64,000 nucleotides of DNA from SZUA-365 sp049663345 (GTDB taxonomy: Bacteria; Bacteroidota; Ignavibacteria; SZUA-365), in assembly GCA_049663345.1 (NCBI GenBank), contig JBATDG010000033.1, positions 11,147-75,146 on the forward strand, in the 5' to 3' direction. The position numbers and the translations under genes are program-made. Positions 16,238-25,292 of the stretch are shown here, one piece after another (the stretch's first letter is position 1; the number at the start of each line of letters is the position of its first letter). The notes under the pieces were generated by a model. It saw nothing but the letters and a program-made list of their open reading frames with translations. It was not told the DNA's origin and ran no database searches.

Positions 16238-18847
16238 TTACTTCAGAATCTGGATGGTCCGGGTTCTCGTTACGCCATTGGCATTCATGCGAAGCATGTA
16301 AAGGCCACCAGGTAAATCACCCGCGTTGAATATGATGCTGGTCGTGCCGCCTGAATACCAGCTATCAGCGAGATGACGCACTTCGCGTCCCATGATATCG
16401 AATACTGTCACGGCTACATTACCTGCTTCGGGAAGCGTGAAGGATATGGTTGTAGTTCCCGCGAACGGATTCGGCCATGCAGCGTGCAGCTCATATTCCG
16501 GATTTGCCTCGTGCGTTCTTTTCACAGACCCACGTTTCGGTGTCGATGTGCTCCCGCCGATCAGTCGATCGACAATCACCAGGTCGCGATTACCCGGGAA
16601 CGCCTGCAACAGCGTATCGAGACTTGCGCGTGCGGAACTGGTCGAACCACTCAGGTGCATAGCCAGTGCCGCCATCGCCTGCGCCGATGTGTAGCCCGTC
16701 TCGCCATACACGGTTTGTTGCGTCATCGCCAGCAGTGCCAGTGTCGCTCCGCTCCAATCGCGTGCATGCATCCTGGCCGCGGCAACGTATCTGTAGGCGG
16801 GCAGAAGAACTTCCGCCCTTGAAGAGTTCGCGATTATCCGTTGGAAGTATGACTCAGCCGCCGTCGAATCGGACAATTGCCAAACGAGGCGGAAGCCCGC
16901 ACTCGCGTCGAGCGCCGAGAGGGTCGTGCACTGATTATAAAGCAGATCCCGGAGTGAATCCACTGATAGCGTCTCCCACGTGCGGTAGAGTGCCGCGGCC
17001 TGGGGATTAAACGAAGCGCTGCCCGTTTGAATTTTCGAACCGTAACCATCCCCGATCAAACAACCCGCGCTATCGGAAGTCAACGCATCATTGGTTTCCA
17101 CGGTCGAACTGATCACGTTGAACATCGTATTGCCGTCCCAGAAATCCCTGTGCAGATATGCCTGGGAATTTTCGAACTGTCCCTGGATATAATAGGGATC
17201 GAAAATCGAGCTTTCCCCACCCTGATAATGTGGCACCTGTTTATCATAGTAAGCTTTCGCGAGCTCGAAAGTGCCATAGTATCCGTACAGGTTGTAATCG
17301 TTGTGATAAATGCAGTTTCTTGCCAGTGAATCCGCATTATCCCATCGAACAGGGATGGAATACCGGTAATACCCGAATACTTCTCCCCAAACTGCGCACA
17401 CCCCGACTGATTGCTCGAAAACCTTGCTATGGCGGAGAAATATGGGCCAGTCGTTATAAAACGTGTACACTCCCTGCCAATCATCACCCGCGACGAAACC
17501 GTTGTTGAACACATCGCAGGAATCGATCTGGACATATGCATTCGCATAGCCGAAAATTCCGTTCATCCGGTTGTTATATATATCGCACTGTTGCAAAAGC
17601 AAAGTTCCGCCATCTCCGACAACAACTCCATTCTGATTCACGCTATTACTGAATTGCGAGTTGTAGCACACGAGTTCGGAATTCCTGACCTCGAGATTAT
17701 TCTCTCCATTACTGCTGCACATCAGGTGCTGAAAATTCCCGCTGCTGCCCACCAGCATTACGCCATTCATCAAACTATACGACACGATCACATCGTTTCC
17801 GCTGATGGAGGAACTGGATTCGATATTCAGCCCGCACTCAGCATAACCGATGAACGTATGATTCAGGTGCACGCCGGACGGATTCGGACAATAGATTCCC
17901 TTCCAGTCTCCCGGTGCCGGCGTGGACGAGGACGGCAGAAAAACGGCATACTCATTACTATACTGAGTCTCCACAGTGCGGAGTTCACCGGGCACCGTCA
18001 ATCCTGTTTGATTGTCGAATAGCAGTTTTGTATCCGAATTACCGGTCACTCCTTCGTCGAAGCCCTCGATCAGAAGCGAACTCCCGGCAGGTATACTGAT
18101 GTCTGCATGTACGTCCAGGTTGACGTCGAGCCTGGCATCGGTCACACCCGTTGATTCGAGTGGGAGCTGATTGTCGTCGCCGCTCACATGAAACCGTTTG
18201 TTGTTGAATGTTGTACGTGCGCGGGTATAACTCGCCGAATGGGTGCCTTGTATCAATCCCCAATAGGTGTATCTCGCACCGTTTGTGACGGTGATTGCAG
18301 AACTCCACGTACCTGAGGTGCCGGGGGTACGGATATAGATCTTGACATTTCCGTCGTATTCGATCAGTATGCGATAGACAGATGTAGTCGATCCCGCACC
18401 CCAATTCGCATCATGCAGGTTCAGCCTAAAGCTGATACCTCCGTACCCGAATTCGTATTCACCACAACCTATGGTGTCTTTAATGACGTCAATATCCCCC
18501 GCGATGGCGTCATACGACCATGGACCTTCGAAACCCCAGGCAATACCATCGTAAATGTCCCCCCCTGTGGTAACGATAGCATGACGATGCGTCAGCGCAA
18601 GATCCTCATCGAAAATCAGATTAACGGCGCTTATGGTAAGGTTTTTGGTGGTGCCCGAAGTGTTCCACACAGCAATTTCACTATTGCCGATGTCAAACGT
18701 CGGTTGAGCGAAAAGTGTTGTCGCGAAAAAGGCGAGGCACATTAATGAGGTGAGCAATACGAACAGGCCCCCGCGAAAAATCATGCCTGAACTTCTGAAC
18801 TTCTGAACTTCTGTTCGTGCTCTGCTGATTACTTGGGTACGTTTCAT
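16238..18847 (-). CDS. T9SS-secreted right-handed beta-helix-type protein
   Basis: About 869 residues. The start at 18847 has GGAG 8 bases upstream, but the hydrophobic signal really begins at the internal ATG at 18784 (MIFRGGLFVLLTSLMCLAFF), making that start equally possible. The middle has repeated short beta turns rich in Asn, Ser and Gly ('NDVIVSYSLMNGVML', 'NNLEVRNSELVCYNSQF', 'QQCDIYNNRMNGIFG'), typical of parallel beta-helix/pectate-lyase-like folds. The C-terminus ('AAWPNPFAGTTTISFTLPE' to 'GLYMLRMNANG') is a T9SS type A sorting domain. A surface-anchored or released adhesin or carbohydrate-active protein is inferred; no catalytic residues recognised. Confidence 0.8.
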   Translation of the reverse strand: MKRTQVISRARTEVQKFRSSGMIFRGGLFVLLTSLMCLAFFATTLFAQPTFDIGNSEIAVWNTSGTTKNLTISAVNLIFDEDLALTHRHAIVTTGGDIYDGIAWGFEGPWSYDAIAGDIDVIKDTIGCGEYEFGYGGISFRLNLHDANWGAGSTTSVYRILIEYDGNVKIYIRTPGTSGTWSSAITVTNGARYTYWGLIQGTHSASYTRARTTFNNKRFHVSGDDNQLPLESTGVTDARLDVNLDVHADISIPAGSSLLIEGFDEGVTGNSDTKLLFDNQTGLTVPGELRTVETQYSNEYAVFLPSSSTPAPGDWKGIYCPNPSGVHLNHTFIGYAECGLNIESSSSISGNDVIVSYSLMNGVMLVGSSGNFQHLMCSSNGENNLEVRNSELVCYNSQFSNSVNQNGVVVGDGGTLLLQQCDIYNNRMNGIFGYANAYVQIDSCDVFNNGFVAGDDWQGVYTFYNDWPIFLRHSKVFEQSVGVCAVWGEVFGYYRYSIPVRWDNADSLARNCIYHNDYNLYGYYGTFELAKAYYDKQVPHYQGGESSIFDPYYIQGQFENSQAYLHRDFWDGNTMFNVISSTVETNDALTSDSAGCLIGDGYGSKIQTGSASFNPQAAALYRTWETLSVDSLRDLLYNQCTTLSALDASAGFRLVWQLSDSTAAESYFQRIIANSSRAEVLLPAYRYVAAARMHARDWSGATLALLAMTQQTVYGETGYTSAQAMAALAMHLSGSTSSARASLDTLLQAFPGNRDLVIVDRLIGGSTSTPKRGSVKRTHEANPEYELHAAWPNPFAGTTTISFTLPEAGNVAVTVFDIMGREVRHLADSWYSGGTTSIIFNAGDLPGGLYMLRMNANGVTRTRTIQILK
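18788..18811. repeat. Three tandem octamers TGAACTTC
   Basis: Three exact copies at 18788, 18796 and 18804, just upstream of the alternative start ATG of the beta-helix protein. If the gene starts at 18847 they are translated as part of its N-terminus. They resemble the other octamer arrays in the window, which favours the 18784 start. Confidence 0.85.
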
Positions 18848-19167
18848 CTTTCGTCTCCATAATTGATGAGAAGAAGGTGCCTGTATCCGTGAGATCCAGC
18901 CTGCGTCGGCCAGTGGCGCGGACGTATAACGAAACTTCCTTTTCAACGACATGCGGAGTCTCGATGAACACCTGGTCTCCAAACCCCGTCCCAGACGTGA
19001 AACTGGCGAAAGAAGATCCAGCTTTGCGGTAAAGAATATGAATTAAATGTCATAAAATCAAGTTTCAGGATAACAATAGGGTTTATCGAGCCGGATTGTC
19101 AAATTTGCAATCTTCATGAGTTGCACTCTTCCAGCCGCAAGTGCGAAATTGCCCCGTTACCTGAAGA
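18848..19167. other. Gap with no gene; likely promoter of the beta-helix protein gene
   Basis: I see no supported gene in these 320 bases. An AT-rich stretch at about 19025-19115 contains the palindrome CAAATTTG flanked by GATTG and CAATC (19094-19112), a possible regulatory dyad for the minus-strand gene. The part nearest 19167 is the 3' flank of the HD-domain gene. Confidence 0.4.
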
Positions 19168-19719
19168 TCAACCTACCGACGCTTCCGCTTCCCCGCTTAG
19201 CGCTTCGATGACGAACTGGACGTGTTCGTCGAATGGAATGCCGAGCAGTTCGGCGCCCAGCAGCATATCGTCGCGGCTGACGGCACGGGCGAATGCCTTG
19301 TCCTTCATTTTCTTCTTCACCGACCGCGCTTCCATTCCGGCGATTTTCCGGTCGGGACGCACATAGGAAACGGCCGTGATGAAGCCGCAGAGTTCGTCCA
19401 CTGCGAAGAGCGTCTTTTCCATCTGCGACTCACGCGAGACGCCGGTGTAATCCGCATGCGACATGATCGCGCGCCGCATTGCATCCGGCCAGCCGCGCTC
19501 TTCGAGTATGCGGTTCCCGACGAATGGATGCTCCTCCGCCGTGGGATATTTCTCATAGTCGAAATCATGCAGCAATCCCACCATTCCCCATTCCTCCGCA
19601 TCCTCCCCAAAACGCAGCGCATACGCCCGCATCGCCGCCTCGACAGCGTAGGCATGCTTCCTGAGCGAATCGGTTTCTGTGAATTCGTGGAGGAGGTCGA
19701 GGGCGTCTTGGCGGTTCAT
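19168..19719 (-). CDS. HD-domain metal-dependent phosphohydrolase
   Basis: A 183-residue protein of the small HDIG family. The metal-binding set is visible: His22 in 'LRKHAYAVE', His51-Asp52 in 'VGLLHDFDYEKYPT', His64 in AEEHP and the His-Asp pair in 'IMSHADYTG'. Homologues are widespread and act on unknown nucleotides or phosphoesters. The start is the ATG at 19719; a 7-residue upstream extension from 19740 runs into repeat DNA. It stands alone, divergent from the downstream metabolic operon across a repeat element. Confidence 0.87.
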   Translation of the reverse strand: MNRQDALDLLHEFTETDSLRKHAYAVEAAMRAYALRFGEDAEEWGMVGLLHDFDYEKYPTAEEHPFVGNRILEERGWPDAMRRAIMSHADYTGVSRESQMEKTLFAVDELCGFITAVSYVRPDRKIAGMEARSVKKKMKDKAFARAVSRDDMLLGAELLGIPFDEHVQFVIEALSGEAEASVG

Positions 19720-19735
19720 GGTGGATCCTGAATGG

Positions 19736-19911
19736 GTCAAAGGGTCGAGAAGTCAAGAGGTCAAGAAGTCAAAGGGTCAAAGGGAAATAACGGAAATGAG
19801 GGGAGTAATGGAAATAGAATTTCCTTCATTTCCCTTATTTCCCTCATTCCCCCCCCCCTTGACCTTTTGACGTCTTTCCCTTTTGACTTCTTGACTTCTT
19901 GACCTTTTGAC
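19736..19911. repeat. Nested inverted octamer arrays (element D)
   Basis: The left arm has six octamers (GTCAAAGG, GTCGAGAA, GTCAAGAG, GTCAAGAA, then GTCAAAGG twice) at 19736-19783. The right arm has six complementary octamers (CTTTTGAC, TTCTTGAC and variants) at 19864-19911. Between them a second inverted pair of GGAAAT/ATTTCC-type units and a run of C bases fills 19784-19863. It sits in the promoter gap between two divergent genes, unlike the 3' elements. Confidence 0.93.
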
Positions 19912-20001
19912 CCCATCCTTGCCAACGTCCCGCGCTATCGGTATTTTGTTAGTTCGGACTCGATTATGCAGAATCACGAACTTGATCCCACGGAGCATTT
20001 C

Positions 20002-21303
20002 ATGTCGAACGAAGAAGACAAAGAAAAATACTCGAAAGAAACCCAGATGATCTACGGAAAGGACCATTCAATGAAATGGGACTACGATCATCACGTCGTG
20101 CCGCCAATCACGTCTTCGGCGACCTATCGCCTCGATTCCGCGCAGCGCGGAGCGCAGGGGTTCATTGAGTTTGCGAACACAACGGCTGAGACAAAAAAAC
20201 GGCAGCCGATTTTGATTTATGACCGGCTGGGAGAACCAAACAAAGACATTCTCGAAGAGAATCTCGCGTATGCGGAATCCGGCGACTGCGCTGTTTCCTA
20301 CGGCTGCGGTATGGCCGCGATTTCTGCCATATTCGGAGTTCTGACAAAAAGCGGCGATGAGATCATCGCACATCGCACGATGTACGGCTGCACTTATTCC
20401 CTGCTCACCAACTGGTATCCCCGCTACAACATCAACGTGCAGCTGCTGAACCTGCACGATCTCGACATGCTCGCCAGCGCGATCACTCCGCAGACGCGCG
20501 TGATCTATTTTGAATCTCCGATCAATCCCACACTGACGCTGATCGACATTGGCGGAATCGCCAAGCTTGTAAGTCGGGTGAATTCCACGCGTCCTGAAGA
20601 CGAGCACATCAAGGTGGTTGTCGACAACACCTTCGCCACGCCTTACTGTCAGCGACCGATCGAGCTGGGCGCCGATTTCGTGATCCACTCGCTCACGAAA
20701 GGCATCGGCGGTTTTGGCACGGACATGGGCGGCGTGGTGATCGGTCCGGAAAAATACCGCGATCTGCTGCTGATGTATCGCAAGGATTTCGGCGGCGTGC
20801 TTTCTCCCAAGGCAGCGTGGCCGGTGCTGGTGTACGGACTCCCCACCCTCTCGCTTCGCGTGCAGCGGCAAATCAAGTCTTCGATGGTGATCGCGGAATT
20901 TCTCGAGAAGCATCCGAAGGTCCGCAGCGTCAGCTATCCCGGACTCCCCAGCTTTCCGCAGTACGAACTGGCGCAAAAGCAGATGCGGAACTACGACGGT
21001 GAATTCGCGCCGGGAACGCTCATGTACTTTACGCTGAAAAGCGATTCCCCCGAGGAGAGCCGCGACAAGGGCGAGAAGCTCATCAATTACTGTGCGGACA
21101 ATGCCTATACGATCACACTGGCAGTGAGTCTCGGACACACACGCACGCTTATCGAGCATCCTGGTTCGATGACGCATTCTTCCATTCCTCCTGCAGAACA
21201 GGTGCAGCGCGGCATGGACCCCGGCGGCGTGCGGCTGTCGATTGGCATCGAACATCCCGATGACATTATCCAGGACCTCGAAGCTGCACTCTCGCAGGTA
21301 TAA
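20002..21303 (+). CDS. Cys/Met metabolism PLP-dependent enzyme (cystathionine/methionine gamma-lyase type)
   Basis: A 433-residue fold-type I PLP enzyme. Start at 20002, with GGAG 6 bases upstream; an in-frame ATG at 19966 lacks one. The PLP lysine is Lys233 in 'DFVIHSLTKGIGGFG', with the cofactor Asp in 'VVVDNTFATPYCQRP' and substrate-binding blocks 'ESPINPTL' and the C-terminal 'GVRLSIGIEHPDD'. Cys102 near 'SYGCGMAAISA' and Cys130 near 'TMYGC' resemble the methionine gamma-lyase active site. Reaction choice between gamma-lyase and gamma-synthase cannot be fixed from sequence alone. Twelve bases precede pgeF, so it probably leads the operon. Confidence 0.9.
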   Translation: MSNEEDKEKYSKETQMIYGKDHSMKWDYDHHVVPPITSSATYRLDSAQRGAQGFIEFANTTAETKKRQPILIYDRLGEPNKDILEENLAYAESGDCAVSYGCGMAAISAIFGVLTKSGDEIIAHRTMYGCTYSLLTNWYPRYNINVQLLNLHDLDMLASAITPQTRVIYFESPINPTLTLIDIGGIAKLVSRVNSTRPEDEHIKVVVDNTFATPYCQRPIELGADFVIHSLTKGIGGFGTDMGGVVIGPEKYRDLLLMYRKDFGGVLSPKAAWPVLVYGLPTLSLRVQRQIKSSMVIAEFLEKHPKVRSVSYPGLPSFPQYELAQKQMRNYDGEFAPGTLMYFTLKSDSPEESRDKGEKLINYCADNAYTITLAVSLGHTRTLIEHPGSMTHSSIPPAEQVQRGMDPGGVRLSIGIEHPDDIIQDLEAALSQV

Positions 21304-21315
21304 AGGAAAAACGAC

Positions 21316-22074
21316 ATGGAATCCGCTCCGCTCCCTTTGATTCGAAGCACACTGCTCTCGCAGTTTCCCTACGTCCGCCTGGCTCAGAGTACGATGCAGG
21401 GCGAGTCCCCCGACACGCCCTACAGCTTTAATCTCGGCTATAATCTTGGCGATGACGACAGCCGGGTGACCAGCAACATCGCCCGCTTTGCGAATGCGGT
21501 AGACCTCGAACCCGAGGATCTCGCGTTCATGAATCAGGTGCATGGAGAAACTATCCGCGAGATTTCGGAGCCGGGCGCCTACGACGACACCGATGCCATT
21601 ATCACCACTCAGCCCGGGGTCGGACTCACCGTACGCACAGCCGATTGCGTGCCGATCATGCTGTACGCGCCGGGTGCCAACGTCATCGCTGCCGTGCATG
21701 CCGGCTGGCGCGGCACGGCTGAGCATATCACGCGCAAGACGGCTGAACGCCTTTTTTCAAATCACGGTGCGGAAGCCTCATCCACATACGCATACATCGG
21801 TGCCTGCGCCGGTGTATGCTGCTATGAAGTCGGCGACGAAGTCGCGGCGCTGTTCCCAGAGCGATGGACGCAGCGCGCCGAAGGAAAGAGCACACGGCTC
21901 GATCTTCCGGGAATCAACCTTCAGCAGCTGCTTGACCTTGGGATTCCCGCCGGAAATATTGAGGTCTGCGGTCTCTGCAGTATTCACGAACAGCATCTGC
22001 TGCATTCCTTCCGCCGGGACGGAGCAAAGTCTGGCCGCATGCTGACCACCATCGTTTTACGAGAAGAGGTCTGA
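21316..22074 (+). CDS. pgeF: PgeF/YfiH multicopper-oxidase-like (laccase domain) protein
   Basis: A 252-residue protein of the DUF152 family, assigned to peptidoglycan editing (removing wrongly inserted L-Ser) and to purine nucleoside phosphorylase activity. The metal-binding residues are His76 in QVHGE, Cys111 in 'VRTADCVPIML' and His128 in 'AAVHAGWRGT'. 'SFRRDGAKSGRM' is the conserved C-terminal block. AAAGGA lies upstream of the start. Its TGA overlaps the next ATG by one base (TGATG). Confidence 0.93.
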   Translation: MESAPLPLIRSTLLSQFPYVRLAQSTMQGESPDTPYSFNLGYNLGDDDSRVTSNIARFANAVDLEPEDLAFMNQVHGETIREISEPGAYDDTDAIITTQPGVGLTVRTADCVPIMLYAPGANVIAAVHAGWRGTAEHITRKTAERLFSNHGAEASSTYAYIGACAGVCCYEVGDEVAALFPERWTQRAEGKSTRLDLPGINLQQLLDLGIPAGNIEVCGLCSIHEQHLLHSFRRDGAKSGRMLTTIVLREEV

Positions 22075-22838
22075 TGCTTGAGACGCTGGAATTTGTCGAT
22101 ACCGGGGAACAGAGCGGAGCCTTCAACATGGACTTCGATCTGCGCCGTGCCGAGCTGGTCGATGCCCGCGAAGCCGCGCCAATGCTTCGCGTCTACGACT
22201 GGAAACCCTGGTGCATTTCCCTCGGGCGGCATCAAAAGATAGAAGAAATTGACCAGGAACGTACCGCTGCCGCTGGCTATGAAATCGTACGCCGTCCCAC
22301 AGGCGGCCGGGCCATTCTGCACGCCGAAGAACTCACCTACAGCGTGGTCATGCCCTCCGAGGACCGCGGCATCATGGAGGTGTATCGTCAGATCAGCGAG
22401 GCGCTCACGGCCGGACTGCAGCTGCTCGTGCCCGAGATCGATATTGCAAAAGCTCAGCCGAATTTTCAGAAACTCTATCGCGAGGCGGGCAGCATACCTT
22501 GCTTCTCCAGTTCCGCACGCTATGAAATAGAGTTTGGCGGAAAGAAGCTTGTCGGCAGCGCCCAGCGCCGCATCGGCAGCACTGTGCTGCAGCATGGTTC
22601 AATTTTGATCGGAGAAGCCCATCTCGCTCTGGCTGATTTTCTTGCCGTGAGCGAGGACGTGCGGGAACAGCTGCGTCAGGACATGCGCTCTCACACTGTA
22701 ACGCTCGAGGCGATTTTAGGGAGGCCAGTGCATAGGAACGAAGTTCGTGATGCGCTCATCAAAGGATTTCGCTATTCATGGGGTGTAAACGTTTCAATTT
22801 CGAACGAATATGAGTACATTTCCAATCCTGAGAGCTAA
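22074..22838 (+). CDS. Lipoate-protein ligase / lipoyltransferase family protein
   Basis: A 254-residue protein of the biotin/lipoate A/B ligase fold. 'EIVRRPTGGRAILH' (70-83) is the nucleotide/lipoate loop and 'RYEIEFGGKKLVGSAQRR' (149-166) holds the catalytic Lys158. 'VLQHGSILIG' follows, as in lipoyl and octanoyl transferases (LplA/LipM/LipL group). It would attach lipoate or octanoate to dehydrogenase E2 or GcvH proteins. LplA and LipM cannot be told apart here. It is translationally coupled to pgeF and 8 bp before panB. Confidence 0.88.
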   Translation: MLETLEFVDTGEQSGAFNMDFDLRRAELVDAREAAPMLRVYDWKPWCISLGRHQKIEEIDQERTAAAGYEIVRRPTGGRAILHAEELTYSVVMPSEDRGIMEVYRQISEALTAGLQLLVPEIDIAKAQPNFQKLYREAGSIPCFSSSARYEIEFGGKKLVGSAQRRIGSTVLQHGSILIGEAHLALADFLAVSEDVREQLRQDMRSHTVTLEAILGRPVHRNEVRDALIKGFRYSWGVNVSISNEYEYISNPES

Positions 22839-22846
22839 GGAAACGG

Positions 22847-23668
22847 ATGAGCACCGAGATACAACCCAATAGCAAACGCGTCACAACACGTCGACTGCAG
22901 GAAATGCGCGAAGAAGGCGACCCGATCGTCTGCCTTACCGCCTACGATTTTCTGACGGCGCGTCTGCTTGACGACGCGGGCATCGACCTCATCCTCGTTG
23001 GTGATTCTGTCAGCAATGTCTTTCAGGGAAATCCCACCACTTTACCCGTTACACTCGATGAAATGATTTATCACACCAAGGCGGTCAGCCGTATCGTGCG
23101 CCGTTCCATGGTGATCACCGACCTGCCATTCATGTCATATCAGGTGACGACGGAAGAAGCCTTTCGCAGCGCCGGGCGTGTGATGAAGGAAACCCTGGCG
23201 CATGGCGTAAAGGTCGAAGGCGGTGTGCGCGCAGCGAAAGTCGTGGAGAAGATTTCGGGCGAAGGAATTCCTATCATGGGGCATATCGGACTCATGCCGC
23301 AGTCGATACTGAAATTCGGCGGCTACCGTCCGCGCGGAACTTCAGAGGACGAGGCGGATTCGATTATTGAGGACGCACTTGCACTCGAACAAGCTGGCGC
23401 TTTTGCGATTGTGCTTGAGAAAATTCCCGCTACGCTCGGGAAACGCATTACCGATACTGTTTCGATTCCCACTATCGGGATCGGCGCCGGCCCCTCGTGC
23501 AGCGGACAAATATTGGTTACCCACGACATGCTGGGGCTTTTTGAGGATTTTCGTCCTCGCTTCGTACGACGCTACGCAGCGCTGGCGGACGAAATGGATC
23601 GGGCCTTCCGGCAGTACATTCAGGACGTGAAATCGGGCAATTTCCCCAATGAATCGGAGAGCTACTGA
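22847..23668 (+). CDS. panB: 3-methyl-2-oxobutanoate hydroxymethyltransferase
   Basis: A 273-residue TIM barrel that transfers a hydroxymethyl group from methylene-THF to ketoisovalerate, the first step to pantothenate and CoA. 'TAYDFLTARLLDDAGID' and 'LILVGDSVSNVFQGNPTT' are diagnostic, with the Mg-ligand Asp53 and Ser54. The blocks 'VKVEGG', 'GHIGLMPQS' and 'IPTIGIGAG' are all present. AAGGA lies upstream. Length is typical (about 265-280). No panC or panD is adjacent. Confidence 0.97.
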   Translation: MSTEIQPNSKRVTTRRLQEMREEGDPIVCLTAYDFLTARLLDDAGIDLILVGDSVSNVFQGNPTTLPVTLDEMIYHTKAVSRIVRRSMVITDLPFMSYQVTTEEAFRSAGRVMKETLAHGVKVEGGVRAAKVVEKISGEGIPIMGHIGLMPQSILKFGGYRPRGTSEDEADSIIEDALALEQAGAFAIVLEKIPATLGKRITDTVSIPTIGIGAGPSCSGQILVTHDMLGLFEDFRPRFVRRYAALADEMDRAFRQYIQDVKSGNFPNESESY

Positions 23669-23949
23669 TGGATAGCGAACAGATAAGCGCCCTCAAGCAG
23701 GGTTTGCGTGATGAAGGTTACAACATCTACGTCTATAGCTACCCGGGTGGGATGTGCTTTCCTCCCCACATGCACGACCACGATACCATCCATGTCGTAC
23801 TCAGTGGATCGATGAAAATTACGATCAGCGAAATGGATTATATTCTCTCCCAGGGTGAGCGATTTGTCGTTCCCTCGCACAAACTCCACACGGCAGAAGT
23901 GCTTGGAGAGAGCCCGGTCGTGATTCTTGACGCAACGCCGGCCCGGTAA
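23668..23949 (+). CDS. Small cupin-domain protein
   Basis: A 93-residue single-domain cupin. Motif 1 is 'PPHMHDHDTIHVVLSGSMK' with candidate metal ligands His34, His36 and His42; motif 2 is 'FVVPSHKLHTAEVLG'. The ATG overlaps the panB stop by one base. Small cupins bind metals and small ligands, and function cannot be deduced. Co-translation with panB may mean a role near pantothenate metabolism, but the operon is mixed. Confidence 0.82.
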   Translation: MDSEQISALKQGLRDEGYNIYVYSYPGGMCFPPHMHDHDTIHVVLSGSMKITISEMDYILSQGERFVVPSHKLHTAEVLGESPVVILDATPAR

Positions 23950-23969
23950 TAGAAAGGCAGGCGGAGAAC

Positions 23970-24302
23970 GTGCATCCTTCCGGTTTCAAGCTTATAGACA
24001 AACGCGACTTGCGCATCACGTGGGACGATGGACACATCACGCATTACCCCATCCAGCGCTTTCGCGATGATTGTCCCTGTGCCGGCTGCCAGGGTGAATC
24101 CGATATTTTCGGCGCCATAAAAATGCCCATTCAGCTCCCGATCGCCGTTCCCGGAAAATACGAGCTGAAATCACTCACACCCGTCGGCAACTACGCCATC
24201 GCGGCGGTTTGGGGCGACGGCCACGACAGCGGCATTTATTCCTGGGATTATCTTCAGCAAATGGAAGCGCGGCTGGACACGCCTTCGGAAAATCCTGCCT
24301 GA
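23970..24302 (+). CDS. DUF971 protein (gamma-butyrobetaine hydroxylase-like N-terminal domain)
   Basis: A 110-residue DUF971 protein. 'LRITWDDGHITHYPIQRFRD' leads to DCPCAGC with Cys35, Cys37 and Cys40, a possible metal or Fe-S site, then 'AIAAVWGDGHDSGIYSWDYL', the family signature. DUF971 domains occur fused or adjacent to Mrp/ApbC Fe-S carriers and at the N-terminus of carnitine-pathway hydroxylases. No Mrp gene is seen here. Same operon direction, 20 bp after the cupin. Confidence 0.9.
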   Translation: MHPSGFKLIDKRDLRITWDDGHITHYPIQRFRDDCPCAGCQGESDIFGAIKMPIQLPIAVPGKYELKSLTPVGNYAIAAVWGDGHDSGIYSWDYLQQMEARLDTPSENPA

Positions 24303-24337
24303 GCCTTCCCCTCTCCACCGCACCCGGTCTGACGCGC

Positions 24338-25012
24338 ATGAACCGCATCGTACTCACCTCCACCGATCCCTCGCAGCATCAGAATTACGTCCGTTGGCTT
24401 CGGCACCTGGATCCGGATACCGACATCCTTTTCCTTGAACCCGGCATGCCGATTGAGGACGCCCTCGCCGGGGCAGACGGATTGCTGCTGCCCGGCGGTG
24501 GAGATCCGGACCCGGTGCTGTATGGAAAGCCGGAACTGCGTTCCCTCTGTAAAATAGACGAAGCTCGCGACACGCTTGAATTCGCAGTCATTCGCACCGC
24601 TGTGGAAATGAGGCTGCCGATTCTCGGCATCTGCCGTGGACTGCAGATCATGAACGTAGCTCTTGGGGGAACGCTGATTGCGGACCTGCCCACCGCCGGC
24701 TACGACGGACATCACTACATCGACGCCGACCGCCAGCATGATGTAGAAATTGTGCCTGGTTCCCTGCTGCACAGCATCACCGGCGAAGGAGCCGGCTGGG
24801 TCAACAGCGCGCATCACCAGGGCGTCGACCTCGTCGCACCACGGCTTGCGGTCTCCGCTCATTCGCACGATGGCTCCGCAGAAGCGCTCGAATGGGCGCA
24901 GTCCGCAGGTAAACCGTTCCTCCTCCTCCTGCACTGGCATCCTGAACGCCTTCCCGAGGCGCACCCTCTCGCCGACTCAATCGGCCGCGCATTCCTATCA
25001 TCCCACATCTGA
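24338..25012 (+). CDS. Class I glutamine amidotransferase-like hydrolase (peptidase C26, PuuD-like)
   Basis: A 224-residue protein. The triad is visible: Cys99 in 'LGICRGLQIMNVALGG', with His201 and Glu203 in 'LHWHPERLP'. 'LLLPGGGDPDPVLYG' is the oxyanion-side block typical of gamma-glutamyl-GABA hydrolases. The start is chosen at MNRIVLTSTDP, because the frame upstream only shadows the DUF971 gene. The physiological substrate could be a gamma-glutamyl amine or another amide. It ends the operon, and a tandem repeat starts three bases after its TGA. Confidence 0.9.
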   Translation: MNRIVLTSTDPSQHQNYVRWLRHLDPDTDILFLEPGMPIEDALAGADGLLLPGGGDPDPVLYGKPELRSLCKIDEARDTLEFAVIRTAVEMRLPILGICRGLQIMNVALGGTLIADLPTAGYDGHHYIDADRQHDVEIVPGSLLHSITGEGAGWVNSAHHQGVDLVAPRLAVSAHSHDGSAEALEWAQSAGKPFLLLLHWHPERLPEAHPLADSIGRAFLSSHI

Positions 25013-25015
25013 TCC

Positions 25016-25127
25016 TGCCCTTCCGCGCTTCCTGCCCTTCCGCGCTTCCTGCCCTTCCGCGCTTCCCGCCCTTCCGCGCTTCCCGCCCTTCCGCGCTTCC
25101 CGCCCTTCCCGCCCTTCCCGCCCTTCC
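25016..25127. repeat. Tandem 17-mers followed by nonamers, starting after a stop codon
   Basis: Five 17-nt units (TGCCCTTCCGCGCTTCC, later with C at position 1) at 25016-25100 are followed by three CGCCCTTCC nonamers at 25101-25127. The nonamer is the first half of the 17-mer, so the array shows internal contraction. The remaining gap to the adhesin start (25128-25292) has no other gene; AT-rich sequence at about 25185-25215 may be the promoter. Confidence 0.92.
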
Positions 25128-25292
25128 GAAGCCTGACTTCCTAAAAAAGATACTTTTTCCCCACATGTGCATTTCTCGTACTAAATCACGATATTATCTA
25201 TCATTAATATCACATAGAACCCCCCATCGGTGCCGATGTACGCGTGCGCAACGGAGGCACCTTCAGCTAAATTCAACGAAGGAAAAGCTCTG

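Noticed and set aside
20068..21726. 552-residue minus-strand reading frame opposite the PLP enzyme and pgeF
   Set aside because: Antisense shadow of two clear genes; composition rich in Arg/His/Val without any domain.
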